DNA of 64,000 bases from Brachypodium distachyon (taxonomy: Eukaryota > Streptophyta > Magnoliopsida > Poales > Poaceae): contig NC_016132.3 of the NCBI RefSeq assembly GCF_000005505.3, forward strand, positions 52,032,914-52,096,913, in the 5' to 3' direction. The notes under the pieces are model-generated. The model worked only from the letters and a program-made list of their open reading frames with translations. It did not search any database and had not been told where the DNA came from. Shown here in pieces: positions 1-11,578 of this stretch. Numbering within the stretch: position 1 is the first letter of the stretch; each line of letters begins with the position of its first letter. Made by a program: the position numbers and the translations under genes.

Positions 1-3000
1 TCACCACCAACTTCTCATCGTGACATCTTCAGAAGGCACGAGAGCTTCAACTTTGGAACTACAGATGCTAACCCCCAGGAGAGACGATTGTCTAGATTGA
101 AGCCATATTTTGTCCCTGAGACAGTGGAACAAGGCACCAGTAATTTCCAAAGGCAGTTTAGTGACAAGAGTGACTCTAAATTAAGTTCTGTTACAGAATC
201 TGATATGGCTTCTTCGGTTGCTGATCAGGAGGATCACAATGACCTTGATGAAAAGGACGTGCACAGGGAGGATGTGTCACTAGCTCTCCTGAGACAGGAC
301 AATGACCTTGCAGATGCTGGAAGTGAATGCTCAGATGGTATCAACTCTGTGGATGTTGAACTAGACCACAGTGACATTGATGAGCGTGAGATTGCTCTAC
401 AGCATTTTGTCTTCGAAAGGTCGCAAGAAAGAGAAGCATATGTTGCCTCGACAAAAGGGAAGGGTCATGATGAAGATTACATACTCGAGTCAGCTGGAGA
501 CTCCATGATGCCACTTCATCCAGTCACTGACCTGCTTAGCTGGGAAAATGCAGATGGTAAGCAAGTTTGATCTGTCCACTTTGTTTAAGCATTACCTTTT
601 ATTTACGTCAGCTGAAAAGCATGAGTCGATACCTTGTCAATGTACACCTTTATTTGAATAACTAGCACGCGGCCCTCGCAAATGTGAGGGCATCATCGGA
701 AAGTATCGAAAAAATAAATTTAAGATTTCATATAGATGTTTATATTATGTGTGAGAAACATCGTCTTTAATCTGTTGACAAATGATTATTGGGCCATTTA
801 AAAATATTAATTACTATGTGTGTTTTTATGTGGTGATATTAGATCAACATAGGGTTAAGTTTCAATCGCAAAGTTAGCTGATAGTTTATTGCGGACTTTT
901 CATTAGTTGCGAGGTTAATACTCTGTATGTGAAAACTCTGTTTGTATGTGATAGTAGCCATTTTTTAACTTGATATTGGATATATTAGTACATCAAATTT
1001 TAGTATCGATGGCGCAATAGATCATTGATCTGTCATTGGATGGCCAAATAAATCATTGGTTTGTACTTTGTAGGTTAAGCGGCTAGTCGTATCTCTTGGG
1101 CATTACTATTTAGAACAAATCTAAACGAAATAACTAATTCCTTGCTTCTATAAGGAGCTGCTATGATAATAATATTAATAACCAATACTATTTATGAAGG
1201 CAAAAGGGGTGTAATTAAGAGCATGATTTCATTTCATGGAAATTCGGAAACTAAAACACATATTTTAGAGCTTTGAAGCCAGTACCATGATACAAATGCA
1301 AGTTGCCCTGCAGAGTAGAGCAAACACTCCCATGTAAATGGTTAACCATGTGAGATAGGGTGTCAGCAATCCTATAACAACTTCTTTGTTTCAAAATCAT
1401 CCTATGACAACTTATTCTTACCTACACTTTTTTTTAAACATATATATTAAGCTTGAGTAACAGAGTCCATATTGTAGTGAGGATGACAGTTCCATCAACT
1501 CCAATATTTCTGTCTTGGATCTTGCTTTCACATCTATATCTGCAGTTAATCTAGAAAGAATAATAGGTTCTATTCAAAGGAGTAAATTGTAAGAAGCTGA
1601 AATCTGCCTTCACTTTTGCGTGGACTGTTAACTGGTAGTATATCAGCAATACCACAGAAGGAGGACTATCAAAACAGGCGTCGTAGTTGCATAAGTTGGT
1701 AATTCAATCTTAACAGAGAGCAAGAGTAACAGCAGAGGAAGATTTTTCTTTTGAGCGAGAGAATAGCAGGGAGAGATTGAGTATGAGTTGACCAAGTCCC
1801 CATCAGAAAAAGGTCAGCTATAGGGGAAAAAAATATGTTACATATCTGACAATCCTATATGGTTCAATTTGGCACACAGTTCATTTGGAAAGCTAAATCA
1901 AAATTTGCTAGCTAGCCATGGTAGGACACATGAAAGCATAGAGGGATATTCCGAGAGAAGAAGCAAGTTTAGATTGAATTAATTGTTCCAACATGCATAG
2001 TAATATATATTTTTATAATCATGTAAATGCTAATATGGCAAGGGTTAGAACGTCTATAGAACCACATATAATTCTGATATTTTTAGAAATTTCTATCATC
2101 AAGGAACACAGAGGAAGGCACTATATGTTCAATTGATAGAAAATAAATAGGAACCCAATTTTCGATCATTGAAGTAACATACTGAATATGGAACCGTAAG
2201 TGCCATATCGATCTTTGTTGGGGACACACTGATAACACATGAGATGGCCTAACTGAAGCGCAGTTGCATAAAAAAGAAGAAGAACGAAACATCTTTTCTG
2301 AATTTCATTGGACATGTAGTGTCCTGCAGTTCTAAAGGCTCACTGTCTCGTCAATATTGCCTCCAACAGGGTCGAATATCTTCTACCTTGAATGACGTTC
2401 CCAGTTTGCAATCTCTTTAAAATTACATTTGCTTCTGTTTATTTCCTTTTCATGGACATTGCCAAAACCACAAAATAGTACACACATTTACCTTGATGAT
2501 TTAGTGATCAGGATCTCAGCAACTATCCTTTCTTTGAAAACTACTCATCGATGCAAAACCATAAAAGGATTAGGCCGGTTATTTACTCTAGCAAAGGGTG
2601 TAGAGAAAAGAATACATGTTCTCAGTTTTCAATACCACAGCAAGCATGACAGGAAGTGATTTTTCCAATTCTTAATTTCCTATGTGTGCCTATCAGCAAC
2701 ATTTTCTTAAGCTACATTAGAGTGAATCACCAACAAATTCTCCTGAACTCTCATCGATCACATTGGTTCCATCCACATTGTACAGCTCTTGCGGAAAACT
2801 AATTGTACCTTAATCATAGAGAGAGGGTCACTAGAATTTGTTATTTTGGTGATATTGGTGCTTCTGTGTGTGACAATGATGAAGCCACCATCATGGTTGA
2901 CAATGGTTCAACAGTCAGTCCAAAAATGCCTGGAACTGACCCTAATCCAGATTGTGGCTGTTGGTCCAGCAGTCTTTGTGTTGTTCACCCGTGGGCTTAA

Positions 3001-5316
3001 TTGGCTTTCCTTTTTTTAGGGAAATAATTGGCTTCCCTGAGCACAATACAACCCTATAGAGGACAAACAAATCACACAATTAAGCGCTTAAAATATGAGA
3101 TGATACACTGTATTATACAAAGATTGATGGAGCAAATACACATGTACACCTCTTGTCTGTTCCACGATGTGGATAGGTTTCCTGTGTGTGATACTACCAA
3201 AGAAAGCAAAGAGATGAATTGCCTAAAATCTGGAAATTACAAGTATTAATTACACGAAGGTAGATGGAGCAACTGAAAGACACAAGCATGATTATACCAT
3301 GCGTAAGGGTTGACACTGCCGGTGGGCATACCATAAAAGAATTGAGCCATGCAGGCGACGTGCGTGCAGATGTGAATTCCGTAATGAGATGCGGTGATTA
3401 TTTTGCGGCAGTGGAGTCGACGGCTAGTGCAGCTTAATGACTTGCATGGCAGTGGCTAGCGGTGGTGAGATGCAAGCCTGCAAGGGAAAAAACGGGTAGG
3501 GCAATAAGGAGTGGTGTTTTGCATAATGGCATTGGTGGGGTAATTTTTGGAGATCAAGATCTATGGTTGTGATTGATTAATGTAATAAATCAATGGCCAG
3601 ATGTTTTGCTATTTTGTGAGATTTTCTAGCCTACTATCTTTATTTCTGATTGATCCGTCATCTTCCTTTAGTATATAATAGATATCTTGTTATGCAGGTG
3701 AAAGCTACCTTGGTGCTAATTCTTCTATGGAACCAAACACAGCAGTTGAATTCTCAGAATGGCTTTCCTCTCCTAGGCCAGCTGAAGAGCATGAGTCAAG
3801 ATCAGGAGACCTTGGTCTTTGTGCAACCAATATAGCCGATGGAAATAGAGACATAGATTCCATATCGTATTCAAACAATAAAATCCCGTTTGACAACCTG
3901 ATTCATGGATCTATGGATTTGCTTAGTGATTTTGAAAAGGATACTTTGCCGGCAATATCTATGGACCTTCACCCTATTCCTGAGGAGATGGTTGTTGAGA
4001 ACTTCAATATTATGCAACAAAAGCATGAAACTGCGATATTTACTGATTCTGCTACTGCCTTGACTGACTTGCATGTAATTGAAGAGCACTTTGATGTTGC
4101 AGCTGAAGTTTGTTCGAGCCCAGAGGTTGTTTCCTTGTGTCTCCCTGAAACAACTGATTCCATCCAATCTCCATCAGTTGAGCCTGAAGAGATCTTAAGG
4201 ACATTTTTCTCCACGGCTTCTGAACCTGACAGGGTGGGTATGATTGATATGAAGGAAGAAATAACTTCAGGATATCTATTTGATTCTGATGGTGATGCTG
4301 ATAAAATCTATCCCGAGCCTTCAGAGGATAACGGTATTGATGAAAGTTTCCTGTCAGAACTTGATGTGGTGGGGGACTTCCGGGTAGAACCAATGAGACT
4401 GGATCAGCAAGTGCCTGATCTTAGTTCCCATTCTGAAAAACCTGCTGCTGGTATTGCAGAAGACTCCTTGATTAGCACTCGGGCTTCTGGTGACATCACC
4501 ACATCAGATGCCAGTGCATTAGACTCTAGTGAGCTGTCTCAATTGGCTGATTACCTAAGTCACTCTGATCCTGAATTTAGTTGGTCATTAGGAACATATC
4601 ATGATGATCCTGAGCAGACTGTCTACAATCCGCGGCGGAGGATTCTTGAAACAATGAACACAGAGTTGAACTTAGCATGCGACGAGACAGAAATCACAGA
4701 AGTGCCTTCTGTGAATACATCGTCAGAAGCATACTTAAGCATTGGAGCAAGCAAACAGGAAGCTGGTAAAACTGAACCCGTGGCAGCTAACACTGATGCT
4801 GTGATGGCTGTTGATCCCAAGTCTCTAGAGGACATAGAGACAGCCTTTAAACAAGCGAGTGATGGTGGTGTTGACGAGCCCAACCGGGACTTTCAAACCT
4901 CACACGTCTCAGGTGTTGATATTGACACAGAGCCCATAAAGGGTTCTGGAGAGTTGCGTGTCATTGACGCAAAATCTGTCAACGACATTTGTGCTGCTTT
5001 TGAAGAACACACGGGTGTTGGTTTGCATAGTTGTCCAGAACAAAACGAAGATAAAGTTGGATCTGGAGAGACGGCAGAATGCGCAAGATACAATGATCTT
5101 CTGGAAGGAACACATGTTGAAATTCTGGATTCGGCTGGAGACAATAGAGAGCCTGAACTAATGAAGACTGCAGGCAACATAAGTTGTATTGAGGCAAAGA
5201 CCGTTGATGACATCCATGCAGTGTTCACGAAGCTCTCTGATTGTCATGAGAGGAGTATCGTAGAAGCAATTGAGTCGAAAGATACTCACGAGAGAAGAGA
5301 GGAAAGTGAAGAATAA
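1..5316 (+). CDS. Large acidic plant-specific protein (At5g17910/At2g29620-like), 3' part
   Basis: Partial gene whose 5' end lies before the window. Coding exons are <1-556 and 3698-5316, ending in TAA. The donor after base 556 (G|GTAAGC) and the acceptor ATGCAG|GTG join in frame through a GGT glycine codon. The visible part is about 724 residues, rich in Asp, Glu and Ser, with no catalytic domain or membrane segment. It starts with an RRHESFNFGT-type stretch followed by RLKPYFVPE, which I recall from Arabidopsis proteins labelled cardiomyopathy-associated or dentin sialophosphoprotein-like; those labels reflect composition only. Near the C terminus a short motif occurs three times: VDPKSLEDIETAFKQ, VIDAKSVNDICAAFEEH and CIEAKTVDDIHAVFTKL. 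Family members usually carry N-terminal membrane segments, which would lie upstream of this window. Function is unknown. Confidence in the exon structure is high, in the family assignment moderate. Confidence 0.8.
661..691 (-). mobile_element. Helitron-like 3' terminus (hairpin plus CTAGT)
   Basis: On the minus strand the sequence reads an 8-bp stem hairpin (GCCCTC paired with GAGGGC, extended by a G-T and a C-G pair), six bases, then CTAGT directly before a T. A short GC hairpin just upstream of a CTRRT end inserted before T is the classical Helitron 3' terminus. I did not find the matching TC-type 5' end, so the element's extent, running rightward into the intron, is unknown. Confidence 0.45.
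1369..1413 (+). mobile_element. Possible micro-insertion with 15-bp direct repeats
   Basis: The 15-bp repeats at 1369-1383 and 1399-1413 differ at one base. They flank a 15-nt insert containing TTTCAAAA. This is the weakest member of the set: the A-run is only four bases and is followed by TC. Confidence 0.35.
2998..3037 (-). mobile_element. Micro-insertion, LINE-tail type (TTTCCCTA7)
   Basis: The 13-bp repeats at 2998-3010 and 3025-3037 have one mismatch and enclose a 14-nt insert. On the minus strand the insert is TTTCCCT followed by seven A. That matches the last bases of the LINE ending at 14851. Confidence 0.6.
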
Positions 5317-6204
5317 GGAGTTTCTATCATTGCGAAAGAGGCCTTAACCAAGTTGGAACTTGGGACAGATTTTTCTTGACTTGAAGGTGCCTATTCTTTG
5401 TTCTACTGATGAAGCACTCCTTTCAGCACCACACGGTCCTTCTGTTCTGCATATAGTTTCCAATACTGAAAAGTATGAAGTTTTGCTCTAGTTTTTTTGT
5501 GGATGATGCTTTTTTCTCTGTTTGAGGTTTTGACCGTTTGTATTCATTTTGAAAAAAAAAATCTGGCATGTTCTCCCCCTCCTCTGTCTGTAATTTCTTT
5601 GCTCGGGCAGTGTGGTGTGGTGACAGGGAGAGAAAACAGTCATTTCTGTCATGTAATGTAGATTTCTTTGGCAACTTGATGAAAGTGAGGTGATTGAAAT
5701 GTAAGAGAGAGCTTGTGCAGCTGGAAATAGAGGAAGTACAATGTGCTAAGTGCATACCTGCCTGCCTGCCTTGGGTTTTTTCCCACTTGGACTGCTACTT
5801 CCGGACTGTAGAAGATCGTATTTTTCTTTCGTATAAGACAGTGGATATCACTTCAGTTCTGTCAAAATTTACATCATTCCATCTGCTTTGTTTTGCCTGC
5901 AAAATTCGTCTTTAGCTCGTAAATGTACAAGCCTGCTGGAAGCATGGAACTGAACCTGCTATCGGACAGAACACCCTGTAACTGAACCTGCTGAATATTC
6001 TGCACTAGTACATTCTTAGTAATCCTGTACTGATGCCGCAAACTATATGCCGAGGCAGCCAAAAATTGTTGTTTTTATAATTAAGAAGTATATCTAATCT
6101 GAATTAGTGGTAGTGTTGTAGTACCAGGCACGACGAGGCACGGTTTCGCCGGCAGCTTGATCGTGGGCACGCATCACTTGGTACGAGCTTTCCTTTCCGA
6201 GAGA
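5317..6204 (+). other. 3' flank of the acidic-protein gene
   Basis: This is the probable 3' UTR and downstream spacer, a T-rich stretch between the stop codon and the LINE remnant. I see no supported gene, tRNA or repeat pair in it. Confidence 0.5.
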
Positions 6205-7029
6205 CATACATGATACATGTCCCTGCTCTGTGGTCTGTGATTGCTCCACCTAGGGTTCAGGTTTTCCTGTGTCTTGTTTCCTACAATAAAAATCATGACA
6301 AGGGATAACCTGAAAAGGAGAAAAATTAAAAAACCTGAGGATTGTGTTTTTTGCTCAGAATTTGAATGTGTGCACCGCCTGCTGTTTGATTGTGTAGTTG
6401 ATAAGCAAATCTGGAAGCTAGTTTCTACCTTTCTTCATAGAGATCTAGGAGCTGATATGTTATCTGTTTCTAGCTGTTGGATTGCAAGCAAAAGGTTTGC
6501 TGCTGTTAATTCCATCTCTGCAGCTGTATTGTGGAAAAAAATTTAGATAAAAAGCTTTTCGCCCTGTTTCATTTCATCAGAAACAAAACAATATTCAGTC
6601 TCCATTACAGCACATTGCCGAAAGGCTGTATTGTGAAATTTCGTAACAATATGATTTTTAACCATCAGCCCTGGGTTGGATATCAAGCAGGTCTGGTGGC
6701 TAACCTTGAAAAGCATCAAAAAAATGGATGGTTATCTTCATGGACCATATGCTGGAGCAGGTAAATCTGTTCTGCACTCAGGTCTCTGCGATGTTGGTAG
6801 CTCCAAACCTCCTGCTGGGATGATGGCGCTGCCGGCCCTCCTTGCTCCTGTTACTCCTGAAGTGTTGGCTGATGCTGATGGTCTAGCTGCGAGTTGCTCT
6901 CTTTTCTCACTGCCTGCGGGGGCGTGTGATGTTGCGCCAGCAGGTCTCCCTGAGACTCTGTCAGAGACAATTCGGGCGAAGCTTCAGAAGGTGGTTGAAG
7001 CCTACTTACTCACAGGGCCTGCTATTTAG
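6205..7029 (+). pseudogene. Decayed LINE 3' coding fragment (zf-RVT region)
   Basis: This is a remnant of the zinc-binding region found after the reverse transcriptase in plant non-LTR elements. One frame reads ALWSVIAPPRVQVFLCLVSYN; a frameshift then leads into MTRDNLKRRKIKKPEDCVFC and a CVHRLLFDC segment. Together these give the Cys-Cys-His-Cys pattern of the zf-RVT domain. Further shifts lead to NNMIFNHQPW and a tryptophan-rich tail, as in other grass copies. No reverse transcriptase core, RNase H domain or clear target duplication is visible. It is non-functional. Confidence 0.7.
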
Positions 7030-7104
7030 CTTCGCTTGTCTAAAATACTTTTACTGGCTTGCCGCCTGTGGCGCCGTTTTTCTTTCCAGTTTGTAATGAA
7101 GACC

Positions 7105-7147
7105 TGTATGAACTTAACTTTTTTTTTGACGGGTTTGTATGAACTTA
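7105..7147 (-). mobile_element. Micro-insertion, CGTCA(n) tail type
   Basis: Perfect 12-bp repeats at 7105-7116 and 7136-7147 flank a 19-nt insert. On the minus strand the insert contains CCCGTC followed by nine A. The tail resembles the 3' end of the LINE at 22477 (TTTCGTC followed by A9). Confidence 0.6.
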
Positions 7148-7825
7148 CTTGGTTTGCCTGGTTTCACGGAAATGGAACCGGGGCGTTTTAGCTCCCCTGT
7201 TACTCTATAAAAAAGTTCCATCCAGCTGCTGCCTGCAGGGGTACTCTTTCCACGGCGTAAATACTGGGACTGGGCTTATATATATCCTAGCCTGCCGTTT
7301 CGTGTTTGACCAACGCTGCTAATTTCGAGTCGGCAATAATAACTACTAAACAGCCTCACATGACGTGGCCGTGTCGCCCACCTAGCTGTGTGCTCGTTCG
7401 TAGCCGCTGTGAACTGTACTGCACCAGATCGATCGTGATCCGCACGCACGGGCTGGTGTTTCGTCGTGCAGACGCGTCCACAGCTGCCGCCGCCGCCTCG
7501 AACGCCCTTCTCTGTGCTTGTGTGGACCGTCCACCGTAAAAGGCCATGGCACGTCTCCACAGTGAAGCGCAGTGTCATGGTAACAAATGTTGTTTCTAAT
7601 TCCGGGTACTCGCCTGAGGCGCAATAATAATCCAGCTGGCGTCCGCTGGGTTTTCACGAAGAGATCCGCGTTCTGTGAACACGCATCGCTTGGCTGCAGA
7701 CTGCAGGTGCATCCCGGGATCGATTTCATATCTTCTCCAGACCACAGTAATTACAGTTTTCCATAAACCCATCGTCGCCACACGGTTTCGACCCCTCCTT
7801 ACCCAGTAAGCAAGACCGCCACCTC

Positions 7826-7832
7826 TATATAA
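7826..7832 (+). promoter_or_regulatory. TATA box of the NHL gene
   Basis: TATATAA in a CT-rich context, followed by a pyrimidine-rich leader. Transcription would start near 7858. It lies about 530 bases before the ATG, a gap explained by the 5' UTR intron at 7982-8322. Confidence 0.6.
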
Positions 7833-7981
7833 GCGCCTCCGCCACCGACCCTCCTCTCGTCTCCGACTCTCCTCCGCGCCTCCAACTTAAAAAACTTCCT
7901 CGTCTGTCGTCTGTCGCCCCGCTCCCTCCCCTCCGAGAGGAAGAAACAGCACCAGCCAGCGACCGTCTCCAGCTATACAAG

Positions 7982-8322
7982 GTGCGTCGATTTCGTTCCG
8001 ATTCTTCGTGGTGTTCGTGAAGTTGTGTTTCGTTTTGGCGTGAGCTGAGGATTTCTTGCCCCAAAGTTTGCACATTCCGTTCCAAATTGCTACTCTGGGT
8101 CTCTGCTCGCAATGTTTACTTCTTGTTTGGAGTTTACTAATATGAACAAAAATCGTGTAGATATGCTAATTGTAGCCGTTTTTCAAAATCCAGTCTCGTA
8201 CGTATTTACGTCTTTTTTTGTTACTAGTACAAAATCTTCACAGGAACGATTCTGTTCTTTTGTACTGCAGACCGTTGAATATTCATGGGTTATTAATGAA
8301 CACATATTCGTATGCATTGCAG
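7982..8322 (+). other. 5' UTR intron of the NHL gene
   Basis: Donor ACAAG|GTGCGT and acceptor CATTGCAG bound a T-rich 341-base segment between a GC-rich leader and the coding exon. The sharp change in base composition at both ends supports the call. Transcript data would confirm it. Confidence 0.6.
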
Positions 8323-8358
8323 ATTGATCCGCACGCGCGCCAGGAGGAGAGGGCGCCG

Positions 8359-9258
8359 ATGATGAGCGACGGGCGCGTCCACCCGGCGGCGGCCACGAGC
8401 TCCGACTTCTCCGGCGAGATGAACCATTCCGCCACCTACTCCTCCTCCGACCCTTCCTCCAGCCCCCTCTACAGCTTCCACTTCGAGAAGCCCATCCCAC
8501 CGCCTCCCCAAACTCACGCTCCCCTTCAGCAGCAGCAGCCGCCGCACAAGCCGTTGCCCGGCACCTACGTGGTGCAGGTGCCCAAGGACAAGGTCTTCCG
8601 AGTCCCGCCGCCGGAGAACGCGCGCCTCTTCCAGCACTACGCCCGCCGCGCCAAGCGCCGCCGCTCCGGATGCTTCTCCTCCTGCTGCCTCTGCCTCTTC
8701 CTGGCCCTCCTCGCGCTCGCCATCCTCCTCGCCGCTCTCGCCGGCGTCGCCTACCTCGCGCTCCAGCCCCAGAAGCCGTCCTACGCGGTCCGGTCCCTCG
8801 CCGTGTCCGGCATCGGCAACGCCTCCGTCGCGCTCGCGCCGCGGTTCGACGCCACCATCCGCGCGGAGAACCCCAACGGCAAGATCGGCGTGCGCTACGA
8901 CGCCGGGAGCGGCATGTCCGTGTCGTACGGCGGCGTGAGCCTGGCGGCCGGCGCGTGGCCGGCGTTCTACCAGGCGCCCCGGAGCGCGACGGTGTTCGTG
9001 GCCACGGCGAAGGGCGCTGGTATACGGCTCTCGGAGCGCGCGCAGGGGCAGATGGCCGCGGCGGAGCGGCTCCGGTCCGTGCCGCTCGACGTGGAGCTGA
9101 AAGTTCCCGTGCGGCTCCAGATCGGCGCGCTGAAGACGTGGGCGATGCCCGTGACGGTAAGGTGCGCCGTGGCCGTGGACAGACTCGCCGTTGACGCCAA
9201 GGTGGTGTCCGCCGGGCCGTGCGACGTGGACGCGAGGTCGCTGTTCTGGAGGAACTGA
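8359..9258 (+). CDS. NDR1/HIN1-like (NHL) protein with LEA_2 domain
   Basis: Single coding exon of 299 residues. The protein is a plant NHL protein, a family of plasma-membrane proteins linked to defence and stress responses; the exact role of this member is unknown. Residues 1-95 are proline/serine-rich and cytosolic, with a KVFRVPPPENA segment typical of the NHL6/NHL13 group. A basic patch (RRAKRRRSG) precedes one strongly hydrophobic membrane segment at about 106-136. The extracellular LEA_2-type domain follows, with the hallmark NPNGKIGVRY at 171-180. The family's conserved YQ.PR motif is present as FYQAPRSATV near 203-212. The first of two adjacent ATGs (8359 and 8362) is used here; the choice changes one residue. 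Coding GC content is very high, as is common in single-exon grass genes. Confidence 0.88.
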   Translation: MMSDGRVHPAAATSSDFSGEMNHSATYSSSDPSSSPLYSFHFEKPIPPPPQTHAPLQQQQPPHKPLPGTYVVQVPKDKVFRVPPPENARLFQHYARRAKRRRSGCFSSCCLCLFLALLALAILLAALAGVAYLALQPQKPSYAVRSLAVSGIGNASVALAPRFDATIRAENPNGKIGVRYDAGSGMSVSYGGVSLAAGAWPAFYQAPRSATVFVATAKGAGIRLSERAQGQMAAAERLRSVPLDVELKVPVRLQIGALKTWAMPVTVRCAVAVDRLAVDAKVVSAGPCDVDARSLFWRN

Positions 9259-10876
9259 TCCAAGGGCTCACTGCTGGTTGGTTGATTGTTTAGGAGAGAG
9301 CACGCAATTCTTGCGGGTAGCAAACGATTATTTAATCGTGCTATGTCCCTGATGTTTTTTCTCCCCTCGTTGTTGTTTTGATCGAGCAATCTTAGTTCTT
9401 TCTGGACAGGAGATCGATTTGTTGTTTTTGATTATGTTCTGCTGCAAATTGTGTTGCGGTTAAGGTCTTCACAAGTTGCACCTCTGTTCTTCTGCACAAG
9501 AGACTGAAGAACAATGGTGTTGGTACACTGGTGCCTGTTTTGTTGCTACTCCAAAGTTTTGTTATATGATTTGCGGTAGCAACTATAAATATTCCAACTT
9601 CGATCAGTGGAATACCCGAGGCTAGCTTGCAACATTGTAAAATTCAGCAGTCGTTCTTGAATCTCAATCTCAGATGCATGTGTTGGCTGTGAGAATGTCT
9701 GTCCCTGGCACAACCAGAATGGCACATGACCTTATTGGGCGTATTTTGTGCTTTTGCAGTCACATAATAGGACTAACAAAAGGCTCATGCGCGATTACCA
9801 TGACAAAATAGAACGTTCGGTACTATGGCAACCGGGATTTCTCCTTCCGACGCAAGTGTAACCTCGAATTATGTGGGTGGGTGACAAGAACATACTAAAT
9901 GTTGAGACAAACACTGAACTGAACAGATGATCTGATTCTTGCATTGCTATAATAAAATCAGACCATCAGAGTACAGACCTGAGCATGCTGTCAAGATCAG
10001 ATATATGCATATGACAAATTAAATAAGACGGTTTAAATAAGCAATGCAGAACGAGGTGGGATTCAGGGCATGTTTTCCTGGGGTACGTCAATCTTTGCCT
10101 TCTGGTCAACTCACTGGTGCTGTGTTTCCTTCACACAAAAAATGTTGTGATCTCCCCACGACTAACTGTAGTGTTCTTCACGTCTTGCCTGGCTGACCAT
10201 CCAAACCATTATCAGAGAAATCGTCAGAATCTATTTCTGTACATATGTTACATCTCTGTTCAGATTTGTATACTCGTTTCTAGTTCTGAAGATATTTGGT
10301 GCGTCTCCATGAACTTAAACTACAGTACTTTTCAAGCCTTTTCCTTCGTCCAAAGTCCATGAAGGAAAACTTCTTGCTCGACAAATATGATAACTCGTAT
10401 TGAAAATATGAACCTGGAAATGTTATAGGAATTGGGATGGTGGTTAGGATACAGGCCACAACTTGGTTTACGTGAGAGGACCTCTGTACAAAGCTGAAAA
10501 TGTATGACCCTCATTTAATTATTATCAGTTTGAGATCCTGAAAAAAAACTTAGCCAGTTGGGTGTTCTGCCAGAATATTGGTTAAGACACAAAAATTAAC
10601 ATTTTTGCCTGAAAAGAAGGGACGTGATCTGGTCTGAATTATTCAAATTTTGTACCATGTAATCTGTAATGGAATTTTGAAAATTATTTTTCAAGGGGTT
10701 TGGAGCTTGAAATCATTGTACACTGAAACTTAAAAAAAAAAAGAGGGTTCAAAACACACAGTTTGCACGGTGTATCATTATGTGGAGAACTCTAGAAAAT
10801 GTTGTGATGAGCACTTAACCGGAAGAGCAACAGCTAAGCATGGTATCTTCGCCGGTTTAAGGCAACAAAAGTAGTA
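9259..10876. other. Intergenic region
   Basis: 3' UTR of the NHL gene followed by AT-rich spacer. I see no supported gene. Several A-runs (about 10532 and 10732) lack flanking direct repeats. Confidence 0.5.
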
Positions 10877-11108
10877 ATCCCTCCGTCCAACAATAAGGAG
10901 CATATTAGGGTTCGGTTGACCAAACTTTTGACCATAAATTACTTCATGATATGTGACTAATGTGATCAAAATCATAATCATAAGTAAATACCCTTGAGTA
11001 GGAATATAATTATATGAATCTATGTCATATAATTATATATTAATAAAGTAATTTGTGGTCAGTGGTCAAAAAAAAACTAATATGTCTCTTGTTGTTGAAC
11101 GGAGGTCG
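10877..11108. mobile_element. Stowaway-type MITE
   Basis: Left end ATCCCTCCGTCCAACAA and right end TTGTTGAACGGAGGTC are imperfect inverted repeats, and TA lies on both sides. The interior is AT-rich and about 230 bp long. This fits a Tc1/mariner-derived Stowaway element. Confidence 0.75.
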
Positions 11109-11578
11109 TACTCAGTAGTAAAAAAAAAAAATTGAGCGAAGGAGGGAATAGTAAATTCCGATGGTTTGATAATGGTCCATGTAGCTGTTAGTACCTGGGC
11201 AATTTGGCATCTGGATTGGGCCACCTTTTTTTTTTGCACCCACTTAGCAGTATACACTTGGACCCACAGCAGTAGAATTGGGCCAGCGATTGAATACGGG
11301 CCGAACACCCATTCAAAATACTGCATGATAGTGGCCCAGTGAAAGAGATGCCCGTGCCGTACCAAACGATCGAGTCTCAAAAAAAAAAAAATAGCCAGCG
11401 GCTCGTGATCCCGCACTCGGAGAAACGTGCCGATCCGCCTACATCTCCCGTATATGGAGCGTGCAGCACATCGTGCGAGGCTGGATCGATCGTTCGATGA
11501 TAATACACACACACAAAAACCTTAGCATACGTGATGGCCCCCGTTGCGTAGAGTTCGCCCATTCAGACGTTGGTACGT

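Larger units (their letters stand above)
557..3697 (+). other. Large intron of the acidic-protein gene
   Basis: This 3.1-kb AT-rich intron is bounded by GTAAGC and a pyrimidine-poor ATGCAG acceptor. It contains no convincing gene. It holds a Helitron-like 3' terminus near 661 and two micro-insertions with direct repeats (1369-1413 and 2998-3037). The rest looks like old, degraded intergenic-type DNA. Confidence 0.75.

Noticed and set aside
8183..9271. 362-codon open frame on the minus strand over the NHL gene
   Set aside because: It is extremely Arg/Ser-rich with no domain character, and the plus strand carries a clear NHL protein. It is an artefact of high GC content.
11370..11400. A13 tract preceded by TCTC
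   Set aside because: Its lead resembles the micro-insertion tails, but no flanking direct repeat was found.
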